Positions 28,051 through 39,712 of a DNA stretch of 64,000 nucleotides are shown piece by piece. The translations under genes were made by a program, and so were the position numbers. Position 1 is the stretch's first letter. Every line of letters starts with the position of its first letter. Location: NCBI GenBank assembly GCA_030762895.1, contig JAUPTC010000018.1, positions 1,116,001-1,180,000 on the forward strand, given 5' to 3'. Below the pieces are notes generated by a model, which worked only from the letters and a program-made list of their open reading frames with translations, made no database searches and was not told where the DNA came from. The stretch comes from Sophora flavescens (lineage: Eukaryota; Streptophyta; Magnoliopsida; Fabales; Fabaceae).

Positions 28051-29148
28051 GGTCAAATTTTGGGTTTAGGGGTAAAATTAGGGTTTAGGGTTTCAATTAG
28101 GGTTTTGAGTTAAAAATAGGGTTTTGGGTCAATATAGGGTCAGAATTAGGGTTGTTGGTCAAACCTTGGGTTTTGGGTCCAAATTTTGGTTTTGGGTCAA
28201 ATTTAGGGTTTAGGGTTTGAATTAAGGTTTTGAGTTAAAAAAAGGGTTTTGGGTCAAAAATAAGGTTAGAATTAGGGTTTTTGGTCAAAATTAGGGTTTT
28301 TGGTACAAATTAGGGCTTAGGGTATGAATTAGGGTTTTGAGTTAAAAATAGGTTTTTGGGTCAAAAATAGGGTTAAATTAGGGTTTTGGGTTAAAATTAC
28401 GGTTGAGTCAAAATTAGGGCTTATGGTTAGTATTTGGGTTAGAATTAGGGTTTCGGGTCAAAATTAGGGTCGGGGTCAAATTTAGGGTTTTTGATGAAAA
28501 TTGGGGTTTAGGGTTTGAAATAGGGTTTTGGGTCTAAAATAGGGTTAGAATTAGGGTTTTGGGTCAAAATTAGGGCGTTGGGTTAAAATTAGGGTTTGGG
28601 GTCAAATTTTGGGTTTAGGGGTAAAATTAGGGTTTAGGGTTTCAATTAGGGTTTTGAGTTAAAAATAGGGTTTTGGGTCAATATAGGGTCAGAATTAGGG
28701 TTTTTGGTCAAACCTTGGGTTTTGGGACCAAATTTTGGTTTTGGGTCAAATTTAGGGTTTAGGGTTTGAATTAAAGTTGAGTTAAAAATAGGGTTTTGGG
28801 TCAAAAATAAGGTTAGAATTAGGGTTTTTGGTCAAAATTAGGGTTTTGGGTCAAAATTAGGGTTTTTGGTACAAATTAGGGCTTAGGGTATGAATTAGGG
28901 TTTTGAGTTAAAAATAGGTTTTTGGGTCAAAAATAGGGTTAAATTAGGTTTTGGGTTAAAATTACGGTTGAGTCAAAATTAGGGCATATGGTTAGTATTT
29001 GGGTTAGAATTAGGGTTTCGGGTCAAAATTAGGGTCGGGGTCAAATTTAGGGTTTTTGATGAAAATTGGGGTTTAGGGTTTGAAATAGGGTTTTGGGTCT
29101 AAAATAGAGTTAGAATTAGGGCTTTGGGTCAAACAAAGGGCTTAGGGT
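28051..29148 (+). repeat. Internal ~0.55-kb direct duplication within one unit
   Basis: The block beginning GGTCAAATTTTGGG at 28051 recurs at about 28600 with the same succession of variants: TTTCAATTAGGG, TCAATATAGGGTCAG, the AAACCTTGGG stretch and TTTGATGAAAATTGGGG. This offset of ~549 bp explains why this unit is ~2.7 kb instead of ~2.2 kb. The duplication covers roughly 28051-28599 and 28600-29148. Confidence 0.7.
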
Positions 29149-32100
29149 TTGAATTAGGGTTTTGGGTCAAAATTAGGGTTTACGGTTTAAAAAAAGGATT
29201 TTGGGTCAAAAATAGGGTTAGAATTAGGGTTTTGGGTCAAAATTAGGGCTTTGGGTTAAAATTAGGGTTTTGGGTTCAAATTAGGGTTTTGGTTAAAAAT
29301 TAGGGTTTCGGATCAAAATTAGGGTTCTGGGTCAAATTTAGGGTTTCGGATCAAAATTAGGGTTTAGGGTTTGAAATTGGGTTTTGAGATTAAAATAGGG
29401 TTTTGGGTAAAAAATACGGTTAGAATTAGGGTTTTGGGTCAAAATTAGGGTTCAGGGTCAAAATTAGGATTCTGGGTCAGATTTAGGGTTTAGGGTCAAA
29501 ATTAGGGCTTTGGGGGTTTAGGGTTTGAATTTGGGTTTTGGGTTAAAATTAGGGTTTTGGGTCAAAATCGGGTTAGAATTAGGGTTTTGGGTCAAAACTT
29601 GGGTTTTGGGTCCAAATTTGGGTTTTGGGTCACAGTTAGGGTTTAGGGTTTGAATTAAGGTTTTGAGTTAAAAATAGGATTTGGGTTAAAAATAACGTTA
29701 GAATTCGGGTTTGGGGTCAGAATTAGGGTTTTAGGTCGAAAGTAGGGCTCTGGGTTAAAATTATGGGTTTGGGTCAAAATTAGGGTTTTTTGTACAAATT
29801 AGGGTTTAGGGTTTGAATTAGGGTTATGAGTTAAAGATATGTTTTTGGGTCAAAAATAGGGTTAGAAATAGGGTTATGGGTTAAAATTAGGGTTGAGTCA
29901 AAATTTGGGCTTAGGGTTAGAATTTGGGTTTTGGATAAAATTAGGGTTTCGGGTCAAAATTATGGTCGGGGGACAAATTTAGGGGTTTTGATGAAAAATA
30001 GGGTTTATGATTTTGGGTCAAAAATTGGGTTAGAATTAGGGTTTTAGGTCAAAATTAGGGCTTTGGGTTAAAATTAGGTCTTTCGGTGGGTTTAGTATTT
30101 GAATTAGGGTTTTGAGTTAAAAATAGGTTTTTAGGTCAGAATTAGGGTTTCGGGTTAAAATTAGGGTTTCGGGTCAAAATTTTGGGTTTAGGGTCAAAAT
30201 TAGGGGTTACGCTTTAAATTAGGGTTGAGTTATAAAAAAGGATTTTGGGTCAAAAATAGGGTTAGAATTAGGGGGTTGGGTTAAAATCAGGGTTTTTGGT
30301 TCAAATTAGGGTTTTGGGTAAAAATTAGGGTTTCGGGTCAAAATTAGGGTTCTGGGTCAAATTTAGGGTTTCGGATCAAAATTAGGGTTTAGGGTTTGAA
30401 ATAGGGTTTTGAGTTTAAAATAGGGTTTTGGGTAAAAAAAAATACGGTTAGAAATAGGGTTTTTGGTCAAAATTAGGGTGTCGGGTCAAAATTAGGGTTC
30501 TGGGTCAGATTTAGGGTCAAAATTAGGGCTTTGGGGGTTTACGGTTTGAATTTGGGATTTGGGTCAAAATAGGGTTAGAATTAGGGTTTTGGGTCAAAAC
30601 TTGGGTTTTGGGTCCAAATTTGGGTTTTGGGTCAAAGTTAGGGTTTAGGGTTTGAATTAAGGTTTTGAGTTAAAAATAGGGTTTTGGGTTAAAAATAAGG
30701 TTAGAATTCAGGTTTTGGGTCAGAATTAGAGTTTTAGGTCGAAATTAGGGCTCTGGGTTAAAATTATGGGTTTGGGTTAAAATTAGGGATTTTGGTACAA
30801 ATTTGGGTTGAAGGTTTGAATTAGGGTTTTGAGTTAAAAATAGGTTTTTGGGTCAAAAATTGGGTTAGAATTATGGTTTTGGGTTAAAACTAGGGTTCTG
30901 GGTTAAAATTAGGGCTTAGGATTAGAATTTGGGTTTGGATTAGGGTTTTGGGTTAAATTAGGGTTTCGGGTCAAAATTAGGTTTCGGGGTCAAATTTAAG
31001 GTTCAGGGTCAAAATTAGGGTTTAGGATTTGAAATAGGGTTTGGGGTCAATAATAGGGTTAGAATTAGGGTTATGGGTCAAAATTAGGGTTTATGGTTTG
31101 AATTAGGGTTATGAGTTAAAGATATGTTTTTGGGTCAAAAATAGGGTTAGAATTAGGGTTTTGTATCAAAATTAGGGTTTAGGGTTTTGGGTCAAAAATA
31201 GGGTTAGAATTAGGGTTGTGTCAAAATTAGGGCTTTGGGTTAAAATTAGGGTTTCGGGTCAAAATTTGGGTTCTAGGTCAAATTTAGGGTTTAGGATCAA
31301 AATTGGGGTTTAGGGTTTGAAATAGGGTTTTGAGTTTAAAATAGGGTTTTGGGTTTAAAAAATAGGGTTAGAATTAGGGTTTTGGGTCAAAATTAGGGCT
31401 TTGGGTTATAATTAGGGCTTTGGGTCTAGATTAGGGTTTTGGGTCAAAATTAGCATTTAGGGTTTGAATTAGTGTTTTGAGTTAAAAATAGGCTTTTGGG
31501 ACAAAAATAGGGTTAGAATTAGGGTTTTGGGTTAAATTTACGGTTTTGGTTTAAAATTAGGGATTCAGGTCAAAATTAGGGTTCTGCTCAAATTTAGGGT
31601 TTAGGATCAAAAATAGGGTTTAGGGTTTGAAATAGGGTTTTGAGGTAAAAATTGGGTTTTGGGTCAAAAATAGGGTTAGAATTAGGGTTTTGGGTTAAAA
31701 TTAGGGTTTGGGGTCAGAATTTGGGTTTTGGTTCCAAATTAGGGTTATGGATCAAAATTAGGGTTTAGGGTTTGAATTAGGGTTGAGTTAAAAATAGGGG
31801 TTTGGGTTAAAAATAGGGTTTGAATTAGGGTTTTCGGTTAAAATTAGGGTTTTGTGTTAAAATTAGGGTTTCGGGAAAAATTAGGGTTCTGGGTCAAATT
31901 TAGGGGTTAGGATCAAAAATAGGGTATAGGGTTTGAATTAGGGTTTTGAGTTAAAAATTGGGTTTTGGGTCAAAAATAGGGTTAGAATTATGGTTTTGGC
32001 TTAAAATTAGGGTTTTGGGAAAAATTCGGGCTCCGGGTCAAATTTAGGGTTTGGGACCAAAACTAAGGTTTAGTGTTTTGAGTTTAAATTAGGTTTTTGG

Positions 32101-32294
32101 GTCAAAAATAATGATAGAATTTGGGTTTGGGGTTAAAATTTGGGTTTTGGGTCAAAATTAGAGTTTGGTTTTTGAATTAAGGTTTTGAGTTTAAAATAGG
32201 GTTAAAATTAGGGTTTTGGCTTAAAATTAGGGTTTCGGGTCAAAATTAGGGTTCTAGGTCAGATTTAGGGTTTTGGGTTTGAAATAGGGTTTTG

Positions 32295-32299
32295 AGTTT
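32295..32299 (+). repeat. 5-bp target site duplication AGTTT, left copy
   Basis: AGTTT immediately precedes the TG of the LTR at 32300 and recurs directly after its final CA at 35894-35898. Five-base target duplications are typical of LTR retrotransposon integrases. Confidence 0.9.
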
Positions 32300-32861
32300 T
32301 GTAACACCCCGATTTTTAATGCTTTTTAGTGTCGGTAATTAATATATAAAAATATTTTGGGCAAAATACTGTTATTTTCCTGTCTTGTATTATATCTTAG
32401 GGTTACGATGAAATTTTGGGTTGAAAATTCAGACGGAACCCGGTCTGTGTTTTCACTGACAGTAAAAGTTTACTGCTCATAAGACCTAATTTTGAGTCGT
32501 GAATGAGATGAAATTTTTTTTATCGTATTTACTACGATACTGGAAGTTTTGAAAATTTTGGTAAAAAAATTAAAATATTATATTAATTTGTTGCGGGCGT
32601 ATACGTCGAGATATCTCTAAGAAAAGCTTGCGTCGGATGAATCGAGGAGTCGGCAACGTAGCAGAGATGATGGATTTGACCGACTTGACGAGCATTTTTG
32701 ACGATCTTATCCGTGTCATAATGGCACATTTATGACAAAGTGGAATTTTCCTATGAAATGACCATTTTGCCCTTGTCTTTTTATGACAATTGCAAGCAAA
32801 TGCCATTGGAAAAGTTGACCAAAAACCTATCCAACACTCACGACTCACTCTTGTCTCCTTC

Positions 32862-32871
32862 ATTTAAATAT
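32862..32871 (+). promoter_or_regulatory. Candidate LTR TATA-like site, copy 2
   Basis: ATTTAAATAT lies 562 bp into the LTR. It follows ACTCACTCTTGTCTCC and precedes a pyrimidine-rich TTCTTCATTAAGC stretch that would suit a transcription start 25-35 bp downstream (about 32895). The arrangement is kept in copy 1. If correct, U3 is about 0.6 kb and R plus U5 about 3.0 kb. Confidence 0.4.
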
Positions 32872-34850
32872 GTTGTCTTCTTCATTAAGCATTTTCTTCC
32901 ATTTCCTTGTCTTTTTCTCCAAAGTTCTTAACTTTGCCATAAAAACACCATAAGAAAATTCAAAAGAATCTCATCCAAATCTTGTTTTCCTTGGATCATC
33001 AAGAGGTAATAACTTATTCTCTTGTCATTTAAATCATTTCTCTTCACAACTTTTGTAGATTCATGGCTAAGATTCATATGTTCATCATTTACTTTAAAGT
33101 TCATGGAGTTAGATCCAAAAATTCATAACTAATTCTAGAAAATTCCTTTTGACATGAAACCAATTGCTATGATCTTATAATCATCTCTATTTTCATCATC
33201 TAGAAGCATAAGATCATGAGAAATTTCTATCGTTGATTTCTCGTTATGGCCGAATCTAGGTCAAAGTTGTGTTCTTAGGTTTTGTTTCATTTTCATGTCT
33301 TGATTCATGATTCAATCCTTTTGTATCTTGCTAGTTCTTGTATTCAAGTATATAGAAGATCAAAAAAATCAAACTTTACCCTATTGATCTCATCAAAACC
33401 GAAACACTAGGTATGAGTACTTAAGGGTTTTGTGATTCAAAAGTTGTTTGTAACACTTGAATCAAACTCTAAGCTTTGTTTGTTGATTAAATCCAAGAGT
33501 TGATGAAATTTTAAAATTTCTAGCCTAAAAATCTTGAGAAAACCGAACCCTAGTTCTTAGAACTAGATGAGTTTAGTTCATGTTCTTGGTTCATAATCAT
33601 GGTTTAAGTGATTAATCATGCTTAATTAACTTATGGATCATTAATCCTTAAGTTAATCAAATTTTAATTTTCCTAACCTAGATAGTTGGTTGAAGTCGAA
33701 CCCTAACCTCCATAAACCAAGTGTATTGTTGTTTGATTTGATTTATTTTGGTTGTAATTCGTTTGAAGGAAACAACTGTGTTAGCTGATTTACACTGACA
33801 AAGAGGAATTGGATCGAGTTCGGGAGATTAACAGGAACTATAGTGTAGTCTTCAAGAGGTAAGGAGGGTATGCCTGAGGAGTTAAGATAATCTCATGCTT
33901 TTTTGTGGAGTCATGTAATAATTTTCTGTATGAAATATTTTATTATATTATACTGTTTACTATTAATTGCTAGATTGATGTGATGTTTATCTGAGTAATT
34001 GAATTGATGTGATGTGTGAACTTACATGATTATGATTATTTGTTTATATTATAATTGTGATGCATGTCATGAATAGATATATGCCATGCTATTTAGTGAT
34101 TGGAATTTATCTGCTGTTGAGTGTTAGACTAAGTAACCTGACATTAATCAGTGTTAAAAATTTTAATTAAGGATAAAAAACGTAATAAGCTTGGATAATT
34201 AATCAGAGGGATTAATTTGGGAGATTTTGAGGAAAATGAAAAAAAAATTATTTTAATAATATTTTGTGGAAACAGTGTCAATAAGCCATAGTAAGGGCGA
34301 AACCGTGAAATTTTTCACAGGCTCTAATTTGTATATAATAAATTCAATTTTATTATAAAATGTTATTTAAAGTGATTAAGTTCCAAAAATAATATTTATG
34401 GCAGTCAGAACAATTACTTCTGACAGAGAAGTGATACAAGTTATTTAATATTATTTATTTAATATTATTAAATATTAAATATTAAATTATTTAAATTTTC
34501 GAAATTTTTTTATTAAATCTTTTTATTTATTAAAATTTTTGTTGTGTTGACCTTTATTGAAAATTATTTCTTAAAGTGAAATAATTAGAAATAAAAGGAA
34601 TTTATAAATGATTTTTAAAATTTATTAACGTTTTAACAGAAAAGGATTTCTGTAAAAATGTTTTTATTCAGTGAAAGTATTCCGTTAAACTTGGATAAGT
34701 TTTCGAAGCTTTTGTTTTGTATTTACACTGAGCAAAATGTTTTACAAGCAGATAAATAAGCCTAGAAACCGAGATGTCGGGGTTCTAGTGTTGTATGGAC
34801 ACGTAGATCAAGGATCTGTGTCATGGGACGGAGTGTCCTGCAAGTTTTGT

Positions 34851-34998
34851 TTTTGGACTGTGTGTCCTAAATTGATGTGGAAAGTGTGAATTCCATATCC
34901 GCGAGCCTAAAACTGGTGCATCGGTTTAAGGGCCTCGTGATTGAGCATTCGGACTATGTGTCCTACGTTGAGATTAAAATATTTGGACTATGTGTCAT
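34851..34998 (+). repeat. Dispersed GGACTRTGTGTCC-like motifs in the LTR
   Basis: Near-palindromic words GGACTGTGTGTCC (34855), GGACTATGTGTCC (34951) and GGACTATGTGTCA (34985) lie in the downstream third of the LTR, and the same core is tandemly repeated at 35237-35300. The half-sites GGAC and GTCC could bind a dimeric protein, but no function is shown. Confidence 0.5.
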
Positions 34999-35236
34999 GT
35001 ATTTGTTTTAAGTGAAAAGTCTTAATTAAAAAAATTAAGCATGGTCGTTAAGCTTTGTGCTTCGACAAGGAAAGATTATTACGACAAAGAAAACAAAACG
35101 AGAATAAAAGTTTTTCTCATGCATTCAATGGCAATTGTGTCATGTAAATGAGCATTGAATCCAAAGTGGATCAATGTATATGGCAGACGTGTCAGGTGAT
35201 GATGATCATTGAGGTCCGGAGTGGATCAATGTATCT

Positions 35237-35300
35237 TTTATAGGACTGTGTGTCCAAATTTATAGGATTGTGTGTCCAAATTTATAGGACTGTGTGTCCA
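35237..35300 (+). repeat. 22-bp tandem repeat, three copies, in the LTR
   Basis: Three head-to-tail copies (35237-35258, 35259-35280, 35281-35300, the last slightly short) of a unit built on TTTATAGGACTGTGTGTCC. The middle copy has one C-to-T change. It lies just where copy 1 is cut by the gap, so its copy number there is unknown. Confidence 0.9.
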
Positions 35301-35646
35301 GATTGAAAATGTGTGCGGCTATTTCCTTTATTAGACGAAGGGTCGGGAGCTGTTGGAGAGGGGGCTGTTGTATCCTCTCCAGACACATCTTCCGGGGGTG
35401 GGGGAGTGTACATTGGGCTTCCCAATGGTTTTATGTAGTGGTGACCAGCTTAGGATGTAGTGTTAGGAAAAAGTGGGAATTTTAGATTAGTCTGACTTAG
35501 TGACTCCTGGGAGTCATATTTTGCGTAGTATTTTCAGACACCCACTATGATGTAGTTGTGAAACTTCAGATAGTGTAAAATATGTGTGGCAAGTAATGGT
35601 GACCTAGTAAGAAAAGGGTCAATTGTAAAATATTGTAGTATATGTG

Positions 35647-35648
<2 letters not shown>

Positions 35649-35703
<55 letters not shown>
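35649..35703. repeat. (AT)n microsatellite, ~55 bp
   Basis: An uninterrupted AT dinucleotide run within the 3' part of the LTR. It is likely length-variable and a poor region for assembly. Confidence 0.97.
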
Positions 35704-35706
<3 letters not shown>

Positions 35707-35893
35707 GTGTATATTATATTATGAGTGTTTGAATGCATGTGCAGAAAAAAAAATTATCACTATTTTTAAAAGAAGTATAGAGAATTAGAAAATGAATCTT
35801 ATTTTCCGAAGAAAACCAGCAACTTAATATTTTATTTAGTTTGATGTTTGTATAATGTTACGTAAATGTGATACATGAAAATGGGGTGTCGCA

Positions 35894-35898
35894 AGTTT
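35894..35898 (+). repeat. 5-bp target site duplication AGTTT, right copy
   Basis: A direct repeat of 32295-32299 directly after the terminal GCA of the LTR. It marks the exact right boundary of the insertion. Confidence 0.9.
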
Positions 35899-38800
35899 AA
35901 ATTAGGGTTTTGGGTCAAAAATAGGGCTTTGGGTTAAAATTAGGGTTTGGGGTCAAAATTTGGGTTTTGGGTCCTAATTAGGGCTATGGGTCAAAACTAG
36001 GGTTTAGGGTTTGAATTAGGGTTTTGAGTTAAAAATAGGGTTTTGGGTCAAAAATAGGGTTAGAATTAGGGTTTTGGGTTAAAATTAGGGTTTTGAGTTA
36101 AAATTAGGGTTTTGGGAAAAATTAGTGTTCTGGGTCAAATTTAGGGTTTAGGATCAAAATTAAGGTTAAGGGTTGGAATTAGGGTTTTGAGTTTAAAATA
36201 GGGGTTTGGGTCAAAAAAAAGGTTAGAATTAAGGTTTGGTGTTAAAATTTGGGTATTGGGTCCAAATTAGCGTTTTTGGTCAAAATTAGAGTTTATGGTT
36301 TGTATTAAGGTTTTGAGTTAAAAATAGGGTTTTGGGTCAAAAATAGGGCTAGAATTAGGGTTTTGGTTTAGAATTATGGTTTCGGATCAAAATTAGGGTT
36401 CTGGGTCAGATTTAGGGTTTAGGGTTTGAAATAGGGTTTTGGTTATAAAATAGGTTTTTGGATCAAAAGTAGGGATAGAATTAGGGTTTTGGGTCAAAAT
36501 TAGGGCTTTGGGTTAAAATTAGGGTTTGGGGTCAAAATTTGGGTTTTGGGTCTAAATTAGGGTTATGGGTCAAAATTACGGTTTAGGGTTTGAATATGTT
36601 TTGAGTTAAAAATAGGGTTTTGGGTCAAAAATATGGTTAGAATTAGGGTTTTAGTTTAAAAATAGGGTTTCGGGTCAAAATTCGGGATTTGGGTCTAATT
36701 TAGGGTTAAGGGTTTGAAATAGGGTTTTGGGTCAAAAATAGGGTTAGAATTTGTGTTTTACATTAAAATTAGGGTTACGGGTCAAAATTAGGTTTTTGAG
36801 ACAAATTATGGGTTTAGCGTCAAAATTAGGTTTTTGGGTATGAATTAAGGGTTTTGAGTTAAAAATAGGGTTTTGGGTTAAAATAGGGTTAGAATTAGGG
36901 TTTTGTGTCAAAACTTGGGTTTTGGGTCCAAATTTGGGTTTTGGGTCAAAATTTGGGTTTAGGGTTTGAATTAAGGTTTTGAGTTAAAAATAGGGTTTTG
37001 GGTCAAAAATAAGGTTAAAATTAGGGTTTTGGATCAAACATAGGGTTTAGGGTTTGAATTAGGGTTTTGAGTTAAAAATAGGTTTTTGGGTTAGACATAG
37101 GGTTAGAATTAGGGTTTTGGGTTAAAATTAGGGTTTTAGGAAAAATTAGGGTTCTATGTCAGATTTAGGGTTTAGGATCAAAATTAGGGTTTAGGGTTTG
37201 AATTAGGGTTTTGAGTTTAAAACAGGGTTTTGGGTAAAGATAGGGTTAGAATTAGGGTTTTGGGTCCAAATTTGGGTTTAGGGTCAAATTAGGGTTGTAG
37301 GTTTGAATTATGGTTTTGAGGTAAAAATAGGGTTTTGGATCAAATTTAGGGTTTAGGGTTTGAATTAAGTTTGAGTTAAAAATAAGGTTTTCCGTCAAAA
37401 ATATGGTTAGAATTATCATTTGGGGTTAATATTTGGGTATTGGGTCCAAATTAGGGTTTTGGATCAAAATTAGGGCTTTGGGGTTAAAATTAGGGTTTTG
37501 GTTTAAAATTAGGGATTCGGGTTTGAAATAGGGTTTTGAGTATAAAAATAGGGTTTTGGGTCAAAAATAGGGTTTGAATTAGGGTTTTGGGTAAAAAATA
37601 TGGTTAGAATTAGGGTTTATGTTTTGAAATAGGGTTTTGAGTTAAAAATAGGTTTTTGATTCAAAAATAGGGTTAGAATTAGGGTTTGGGTTAAAACTAG
37701 GGTTCTGGGTCAAAATTAGTGCTTTGGGTTAGAATTTGGTTTAGAATTAGGGTTTTGGGTAAAATTAAGGTTTCGGGTCAAAATAGGGTTCGGGGACAAA
37801 TTTTGGGTTCAGGTTCAAAATTAGGTGTTTAGGGTTTGAAATAGGGTTTTGGGTCAAAAATAGGGTTAGAATTAGGGTTTTGTGTCAAAATGTGGTCTTT
37901 GGGTAAAAATTACGGTTTTGGTTTAAAATTAGGGTTTCATGTCATAATTAGGGTTCTAAGTCAAAATTAGGGTTTACGGTTTTAATTTGGATTTGAATTA
38001 GGCTTTTGGGTAAAATTACGGTTTCGGGTCAATATTTGGGTTCGCGGTCAAATTTAGGGTTTAGGGTTAAAATTAGGGTTTAGTGTTTGAAATATGGTTT
38101 TGGGTCAAAAATAGGGTTAGAATTAGGGTTTTGGGAAAAATTATGGTTCTGGGTCAAATTTAGGGTTTAGGATCAAAATTTAGGTTTATGGTTTGAAATA
38201 GGGTTGAGTTTAAAATAGGGTTTTGGGTCAAAAATAGGGTTAGAATTAGGGTTTTGGGTCCAAATTAGGGTTATCGGTCAAAATTAGGGTTTTCGGGTTT
38301 GAATTAGGGTTTTGAGTTATAAATAGGGTTTTGGGTCAAAAATAGGGTTTGAATTAGGGTTATGGGTTAAAATTAGGGTTTTGAGTTAAAATTAGGGTTT
38401 TGGGAAAAATTAGAGTTCTGGGTCAAATTTAGGGTTTAGGATCAAAATTAGGGTTTGAATTAGGGTTTTGAGTTTAAAATAGGGTTTTGGGTCAGAATTA
38501 AGGTTCGAATTTGGGTTTGGGGTTAAAATTTGGGCAATGGATCCAAATTAGGGTTTTTGGTCAAAATTAGAGTTTAGGGTTTGAATTAAGGTTGAGTTAA
38601 AAATATGGTTTTGGGTCAAAAATAGGGTTAGAGTTAGGGTTTTGGTTTAAAATTAGGGTTTCGGGTCAAAATTAGGGTTCTGGGTCAGATTTAGGGTTTA
38701 GGGTTTGAAATAGGGTTTTGAGTTTAAAATAAGGTTTTGGGTCAAAAATAGGGTTAGATTAGGGTTTTGCATTAAAATCAGGGTTACGGGCCAAAGTTAG

Positions 38801-39712
38801 GTTTTGGGTCAAATTTTGGGTTTAGGGTCAAAATTAGGGTTTAGGGTTTGACTTAGGGTTTTGAGTTTAAAATAGGGTTTTGGGTCAAAATAGGGTTAGA
38901 ATTAGGGTATTTCGTCAAACCTTGGGTTTTGGGTGCAAATTTTGGTTTTGGGTCAAATTTATGGTTTAGGGTTTGAATTTACGTTTTGAATTGAAAATAG
39001 GGTTTTTGGTAAAAAATACGGTTAGAATTAGGGTTTTGGGTCAAAATTAGGGTTTAGGGTCAAAATTAGGGTTCTGGGTCAGATTTAGGGATTAGGGTCA
39101 AAATTAGGGCTTTGGGGGTTTAGGGTTTGAATTTGGGTTTTGGGTTAAAATTAGGGTTTTGGGTCAAAATCGGGTTAGAATTAGGGTTTTGGGTCAAAAC
39201 TTGGGTTTTGGGTCCAAATTTTGGTTTTGGGTCAAAGTTAGGGTTTAGGGTTTTAATTAAGGTTTTGAGTTAAAAATAGGGTTTTGGGTTAAAAATAAGG
39301 TTAGAATTCGGCTTTTGGCTCAGAATTAGGGTTTTAGGTCGAAAGTAGGGCTCTGGGTTAGAATTATGTGTTTGAGTCAAAATTAGGGATTTTGGTTCAA
39401 ATTAGGGTTTAGGGTTTGAATTAGGGTTTTGAGTTAAAAATAGGTTTTTGGGTCAAAAATAGGGTTAGAATTAGGGTTTTGGGTTAAAACTAGGGTTCTG
39501 GGTTAAAATTAGGGCTTAGGGTTAGAATTTGGGTTTGAAATTGGGTTTTGGGTAAAATTAGGGTTTCGGGTCAAAATTAGGGTTCGGGGTCAAATTTAGC
39601 GTTCAGGGTCAAAATTAGGGTTTAGGATTTGAAATAGGGTTTTGGGTAAAAATAGGGTTAGAATTTAGGGTTATGGGTCAAAATTAAGGTTTAGGGTTTG
39701 AATTAGGGTTAT
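35894..39712 (+). repeat. Diverged telomere-like satellite
   Basis: G-rich strand on top, ~19-bp units continue after the LTR. Monomer variants are more scattered here than downstream (AAATTATGGGTTTAGCG, GGTTTAAAATTAGGGATTCGGG and many single changes), and no clean kilobase period is evident until about 38.97 kb. This looks like an older, less homogenised part of the array. No gene was seen. Confidence 0.88.

Larger units (their letters stand above)
20803..32299 (+). repeat. Telomere-like satellite with 1.9-2.7-kb higher-order units
   Basis: G-rich strand on top, same ~19-bp family. The landmark AGTTAAAGATATG occurs at 20803, 23039, 24946, 27123, 29829 and 31114, giving units of about 2.24, 1.91, 2.18, 2.71 and 1.29 kb. 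The order of variant monomers within units is conserved (for example the runs containing TTTGATGAAAATTGGGG and GGTTTAAAAAAAGGATTTTG). Length differences come from gain or loss of whole blocks of monomers. From about 29.85 to 32.3 kb, units become diverged and irregular as the LTR insertion is approached. No gene was seen. Confidence 0.93.
32300..35893 (+). mobile_element. Complete solo-LTR-like insertion, 3594 bp, copy 2
   Basis: This non-satellite island starts TGTAACACCCC and ends GGGGTGTCGCA, which are imperfect terminal inverted repeats of TG...CA type, and it is flanked by the direct repeat AGTTT. Joining the flanks without one AGTTT restores GAGTTTAAATTAGGG, a phrase common in the satellite, so the empty site is evident. 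The opening sequence is not repeated near the end, and no primer-binding site, polypurine tract pair or retroviral protein motif was found. A solo LTR from recombination is therefore the best reading; a non-coding LARD-like element is the alternative. Within it are a TATA-like site near 32862, a tandem repeat at 35237-35300 and an (AT)n run at 35649-35703. Such long LTRs are known in some Ty3/gypsy lineages, but the lineage cannot be assigned without internal coding sequence. Short ORFs (e.g. 32570-32863, 35294-35485) show no domain and are not called. Confidence 0.88.

Noticed and set aside
35294..35485. 63-codon ORF rich in cysteine, glycine and tryptophan
   Set aside because: It overlaps the 22-bp tandem repeat and a GC-richer patch of the LTR. 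No zinc-knuckle spacing (CX2CX4HX4C) or other domain is present.
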